Below are positions 60,869-64,000 of a stretch of DNA of 64,000 bases, piece by piece (within the stretch, counting starts at the first letter, position 1; each line of letters starts with the position of its first letter). The stretch lies in contig NZ_FOEO01000005.1 of assembly GCF_900110765.1 (NCBI RefSeq), positions 145,675-209,674 on the forward strand, read 5' to 3'. The translations under genes and the position numbers were made by a program. The notes under the pieces were generated by a model. The model worked only from the letters and a program-made list of their open reading frames with translations. It searched no databases and was not told where the DNA came from. Origin of the DNA: Pseudomonas sp. NFACC02 (GTDB taxonomy: Bacteria > Pseudomonadota > Gammaproteobacteria > Pseudomonadales > Pseudomonadaceae).

Positions 60869-63073
60869 ATGGAAATCAAGGTCAACTTTCTCGACAACCT
60901 CCGACTTGAAGCCAAGTTTGACGACTTCACGGTGATTGCCGATCAGCCCATCCGCTACAAAGGCGATGGTTCTGCACCGGGGCCGTTCGACTACTTCCTG
61001 GCATCCTCGGCGCTGTGTGCCGCCTACTTCGTGAAGCTGTACTGCGACACGCGCGGCATCCCCACCGAGCACATTCGTCTCTCGCAAAACAACATCGTTG
61101 ACCCTGAAAACCGCTATAACCAGATTTTCAAGATCCAGGTCGAACTGCCTGCCGACATCTCCGACAAGGACCGTCAGGGCATCCTGCGCTCCATCGACCG
61201 CTGCACCGTCAAGAAGGTCGTGCAGGCAGGGCCCGAGTTCGTGATCGAGGAGGTCGAAAACCTGGACGCCGATGCCCAGGCGCTGTTGATGCCGGCTTCG
61301 ACCTCTGAGACCGGCACCTGCATCGCCGGCAAGGACCTGCCACTGGAGCAGACCATTGCCAACATGTCGGGCATCCTGGCGGGGCTGGGGATGAAGATCG
61401 AAATCGCTTCATGGCGCAATATCGTGCCCAACGTGTGGTCGCTGCACATCCGTGACGCTCACTCGCCGATGTGCTTCACCAACGGCAAGGGCTCCACCAA
61501 AGAAAGCGCACTCGCGTCGGCACTGGGGGAGTTCATCGAGCGCCTTAATTGCAACTTTTTCTACAACGACCAGTTCTGGGGCGAAGACATCGCCAATGCA
61601 GCCTTCGTGCATTACCCCGACGAGCGCTGGTTCAAGCCCGGTCCAAACGACGCGCTGCCGACCGAAATCCTCGACGACTATTGCCTGGCGATTTACAACC
61701 CTGACGGTGAACTGTCGGGATCGCACCTGTACGACACCAACTCCGGCAACACGCAACGCGGCATCTGCTCACTGCCTTTTGTTCGACAGTCCGATGGCGA
61801 AACCGTGTATTTCCCGTCCAACCTGATCGAGAACCTGTACCTGAGCAATGGCATGAGCGCGGGCAACACGCTGGCCGAAGCGCAGGTGCAGTGCCTGTCG
61901 GAAATCTTCGAACGGGCGGTCAAACGCGAAATCCTCGAGGGTGAAATGGCGCTGCCGGATGTGCCGCAGGACGTGCTGGCGAAGTACCCGAGCATTGTCG
62001 CCGGCATCAAGGGGCTGGAGGAGCAGGGCTTCCCTGTGTTGGTGAAGGACGCGTCGCTTGGCGGCGAGTTTCCGGTGATGTGCGTGACCTTGATGAATCC
62101 GCGTACGGGTGGTGTATTCGCCTCGTTCGGCGCCCACCCGAGCTTTGAAATTGCTTTGGAGCGCAGCCTGACCGAGTTGCTGCAGGGGCGCAGTTTCGAA
62201 AGCCTGAACGACCTGCCGCAGCCGACCTTCGAAGGCCAGGCGGTGATCGAGCCGAACAATTTCGTCGAGCACTTCATCGATTCCAGCGGTGTGGTGTCGT
62301 GGCGTTTCTTCAGTGCCAAACCGGATTTCGAATTCGTCGAGTGGGACTTCTCCGGCCACGGGGAGGACTCGAACGTCCAGGAAGCAGCCACGTTGTTCGG
62401 CATCCTCGAAGACATGGGCAAAGAAGTGTACATGGCCGTCTATGAGCACATCGGTGCGAAGGCCTGCCGCATCCTGGTGCCTGATTATTCGGAGATCTAC
62501 CCGGTCGATGACCTGATCTGGGACAACACCAACAAGGCCCTGCAGTTCCGCGCCGACATCCTGAACCTGCACAATCTGAGCAAGGTGGGTTTGCGCACGC
62601 TGGCCAAGCGTCTGGAAGACAGCGGACTGGACGATTACACAGATATCACCACGTTGATCGGCATCGAGTTCGATGACAACACGCCGTGGGGGCAGTTGAC
62701 CATTCTGGAGTTGAGGCTGCTGATCTACCTCGCGCTGCAGAAGTTCGAGCAGGCCAAGGATCTGGTGGAAGCGTTCCTGCAATACAACGACAACACCGTT
62801 GAGCGTGGTCTGTTTTATCAGGCCGTCAACGTCGTGCTGGAGACGGAACTGGACGACGATCTGGTGCTGGCCGACTACGAGGTGAACTTCCGTCGCATGT
62901 TCGGCAACGAGCGTATGGACGCCGCCATCGGCTCGGTAAACGGCAGCGTACGTTTCTACGGGCTTACGCCCACCAGCATGAAACTTGAAGGCCTCGATCG
63001 GCATCTACGGCTGATCGAAAGCTACAAGAAACTGCATTCGGCACGGGCCGCCGCGACGGCATCGTCCGGCTGA
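60869..63073 (+). CDS. OsmC-YcaO fusion protein
   Basis: A 734-residue protein. Residues 1-145 are an OsmC-like domain with two Cys at 50 (SSALCAAYF) and 112 (DRCTVKKV), the positions used by peroxidase-type OsmC proteins. From about 155 it matches E. coli YcaO throughout (GMKIEIASWRNIVPNVWSLH, CFTNGKGSTKESALASALGE, SNGMSAGNTLAEAQVQCLSE). YcaO proteins activate peptide backbones with ATP; E. coli YcaO aids methylthiolation of ribosomal protein S12. The fusion joins a thiol-redox domain to it. Confidence 0.9.
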   Translation: MEIKVNFLDNLRLEAKFDDFTVIADQPIRYKGDGSAPGPFDYFLASSALCAAYFVKLYCDTRGIPTEHIRLSQNNIVDPENRYNQIFKIQVELPADISDKDRQGILRSIDRCTVKKVVQAGPEFVIEEVENLDADAQALLMPASTSETGTCIAGKDLPLEQTIANMSGILAGLGMKIEIASWRNIVPNVWSLHIRDAHSPMCFTNGKGSTKESALASALGEFIERLNCNFFYNDQFWGEDIANAAFVHYPDERWFKPGPNDALPTEILDDYCLAIYNPDGELSGSHLYDTNSGNTQRGICSLPFVRQSDGETVYFPSNLIENLYLSNGMSAGNTLAEAQVQCLSEIFERAVKREILEGEMALPDVPQDVLAKYPSIVAGIKGLEEQGFPVLVKDASLGGEFPVMCVTLMNPRTGGVFASFGAHPSFEIALERSLTELLQGRSFESLNDLPQPTFEGQAVIEPNNFVEHFIDSSGVVSWRFFSAKPDFEFVEWDFSGHGEDSNVQEAATLFGILEDMGKEVYMAVYEHIGAKACRILVPDYSEIYPVDDLIWDNTNKALQFRADILNLHNLSKVGLRTLAKRLEDSGLDDYTDITTLIGIEFDDNTPWGQLTILELRLLIYLALQKFEQAKDLVEAFLQYNDNTVERGLFYQAVNVVLETELDDDLVLADYEVNFRRMFGNERMDAAIGSVNGSVRFYGLTPTSMKLEGLDRHLRLIESYKKLHSARAAATASSG

Positions 63074-63086
63074 TCGCAATGACAGG

Positions 63087-63111
63087 AAAAGCACCTTCGG
63101 GTGCTTTTTTG
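63087..63111 (+). terminator. Intrinsic terminator of the OsmC-YcaO gene
   Basis: AAAGCACC and GGTGCTTT pair around ttcg, followed by a T-run. It lies 14 bases after the stop codon and is a clear rho-independent terminator. Confidence 0.85.
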
Positions 63112-63173
63112 TCACGCGCACGGCGGGTGAGAATGCGCAAACACTCGCCGTTCTGAGGAAAAGGAGAGGGCCA

Positions 63174-63611
63174 ATGATGAACAAAGACATAGAACGCATC
63201 AAAGGGCAGTGCCATTGCGGCACGGTACGGTTTGAGGTTCGGCTGACCGACGGGTTGCGCTCCGCGCGCCGTTGCAACTGTTCTTATTGCCGCATGCGGG
63301 GCGCGGTCGTGGTCAGTGCGCAATTGTCGGATCTGACGATCACCGCCGGGGAGCAGGCGCTGACGCTGTACCGGTTCAACACCGGTGCGGCGAAGCATTT
63401 CTTTTGTTCGGTCTGCGGCATTTACACCCATCATCAGCGCCGCTCGAGCCCCGATCAGTACGGTATCAACGTCGCGTGTCTGGACGGGATCAGCCCGTTT
63501 GATTTCGAAGAGGTGCCGGTCAATGACGGCATCCGCCATCCGCTGGACAACCCGGAACGGGGGAACGACGGCTTGGCGGGCACGCTGAGGTTCATTCCGA
63601 GCACGTCCTGA
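63174..63611 (+). CDS. GFA family protein (CENP-V/GFA domain)
   Basis: A 145-residue zinc-binding protein of the glutathione-dependent formaldehyde-activating enzyme family. It has the expected cysteine clusters: GQCHCGTVRFEV near residue 11, CNCSYCRMRG near 34 and FFCSVCGIYTHHQ near 75. Start ATG 63174 follows ggagaggg; ATG 63177 is directly next to it. Family members bind glutathione or zinc, but their true substrates are mostly unknown. Confidence 0.9.
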   Translation: MMNKDIERIKGQCHCGTVRFEVRLTDGLRSARRCNCSYCRMRGAVVVSAQLSDLTITAGEQALTLYRFNTGAAKHFFCSVCGIYTHHQRRSSPDQYGINVACLDGISPFDFEEVPVNDGIRHPLDNPERGNDGLAGTLRFIPSTS

Positions 63612-63660
63612 CCCTCGCCAGAGTCTGCGAGTCATCTCTCCGCGCGCGGGATGATCAGGC

Positions 63661-64000
63661 TCAGACAGCGGTCTCAAAAATGTCGAGTAAATCCTGCACG
63701 GTGCTTTCCAGATAAGCGCCAGCCCGGTAATCCGGTTTTACGGCATCGCCGCCGTCGATGACGGCGCGCGGTCGTTCAATGAAGCGACCGACCGGCTGGA
63801 ATTGCTCGTTCAGCACCAGCACGAACGGAATCGAAATCCGTTCCAGGTTCAGCCGTTGTTTCAACTCGTTTTCGGCGCGTCCCTTGGTAATGACCCCAAG
63901 GCTGATCTTCGGCTGGGTGCGTTGCAGGTAATCCATGACCGTGACGTTGATCTGGCAGTCGGGGCACCACATCTCGCCGGCCACCAGCAGATGGAAATGG
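63661..64000 (-). CDS. Thioredoxin family protein (5' end outside window)
   Basis: The last 113 residues or so of a thioredoxin-fold protein; the reading frame continues past base 64000. The redox motif is WCPDC in LVAGEMWCPDCQINVTVMDY, with SIPFVLVLNEQFQPVGRFIE further on, which carries the cis-Pro. The family resembles uncharacterised thioredoxin-like proteins of Pseudomonas. Because the start is missing, its length and export signal cannot be judged. Confidence 0.8.
   Translation of the reverse strand, partial: HFHLLVAGEMWCPDCQINVTVMDYLQRTQPKISLGVITKGRAENELKQRLNLERISIPFVLVLNEQFQPVGRFIERPRAVIDGGDAVKPDYRAGAYLESTVQDLLDIFETAV

Noticed and set aside
61769..63004. Reverse open frame across ycaO
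   Set aside because: Antisense to conserved YcaO sequence, with no start signal.
1..64000. CRISPR arrays, rRNA and tRNA genes
   Set aside because: I saw no regularly spaced direct repeats with spacers and no tRNA cloverleaf or rRNA sequence; the only spaced repeats are the origin iterons.

Overview
The window is a piece of a Pseudomonas chromosome. The evidence is the GC-rich coding, the REP-type intergenic palindromes, and the host genes seen here: an OsmC-YcaO fusion, a MocR regulator divergent from a DMT transporter, a BvgS/EvgS-type two-component system, YghU, and c-di-GMP enzymes. I cannot fix the species from sequence alone.

Region 1, about 1-37228, is the right-hand part of a lambda-like siphovirus prophage; its left end with integrase and repressor lies outside the window. 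Left to right it holds: a CII-like regulator and a Rha regulator; a lambda O-like replication protein with an apparent iteron origin inside its gene; a tightly overlapping nin-like block (winged-helix protein, small membrane proteins, NinB, NinG) ending in a gene placed like antiterminator Q, followed by a possible late promoter and an intrinsic terminator; two holin-like proteins; an accessory block with a proteasome-like Ntn hydrolase and a zinc metallopeptidase; packaging and head genes (DUF2280 small terminase, large terminase, DUF4055 portal, SPP1 gp7-like protein, scaffold, capsid); neck and tail genes in lambda order (connectors, terminator, tube, G/GT with a -1 frameshift site, tape measure, M, L, K, I, J); small tail-tip proteins; SleB-type endolysin with nested Rz/Rz1 spanins; and a right-end SOS cargo in which an SRAP protein and umuDC diverge from one LexA box. 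Several short reverse-strand genes (6.0-6.4, 24.2-24.4, 25.6-26.0, 33.0-33.2, 34.3-34.4 kb) interrupt the rightward genes and look like morons.

Region 2, 37229-40608, is a two-component locus. The sensor kinase gene stops inside its PAS domain exactly where prophage sequence begins, so the prophage appears to have integrated in this gene and removed its kinase part. Its NarL-type response regulator and a receiver-only protein remain.

Region 3, 40609-64000, is host chromosome: a dGTPase-family enzyme, an EAL protein, a YqjD/YqjE-like membrane operon, an ammonium transporter, a glutaredoxin-like protein, an RluA-family pseudouridine synthase, a LacI regulator, two DMT transporters, a MocR regulator, an exported protein, a SnoaL-like protein, a CHASE4-GGDEF-EAL protein, a Nudix hydrolase, YghU, OsmC-YcaO, a GFA protein and a partial thioredoxin-like protein. 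Two long gene-poor gaps (48.3-49.4 and 59.3-60.2 kb) carry copies of one structured repeat of about 230 bp, including a compensatory base-pair change that suggests a conserved RNA or DNA fold.
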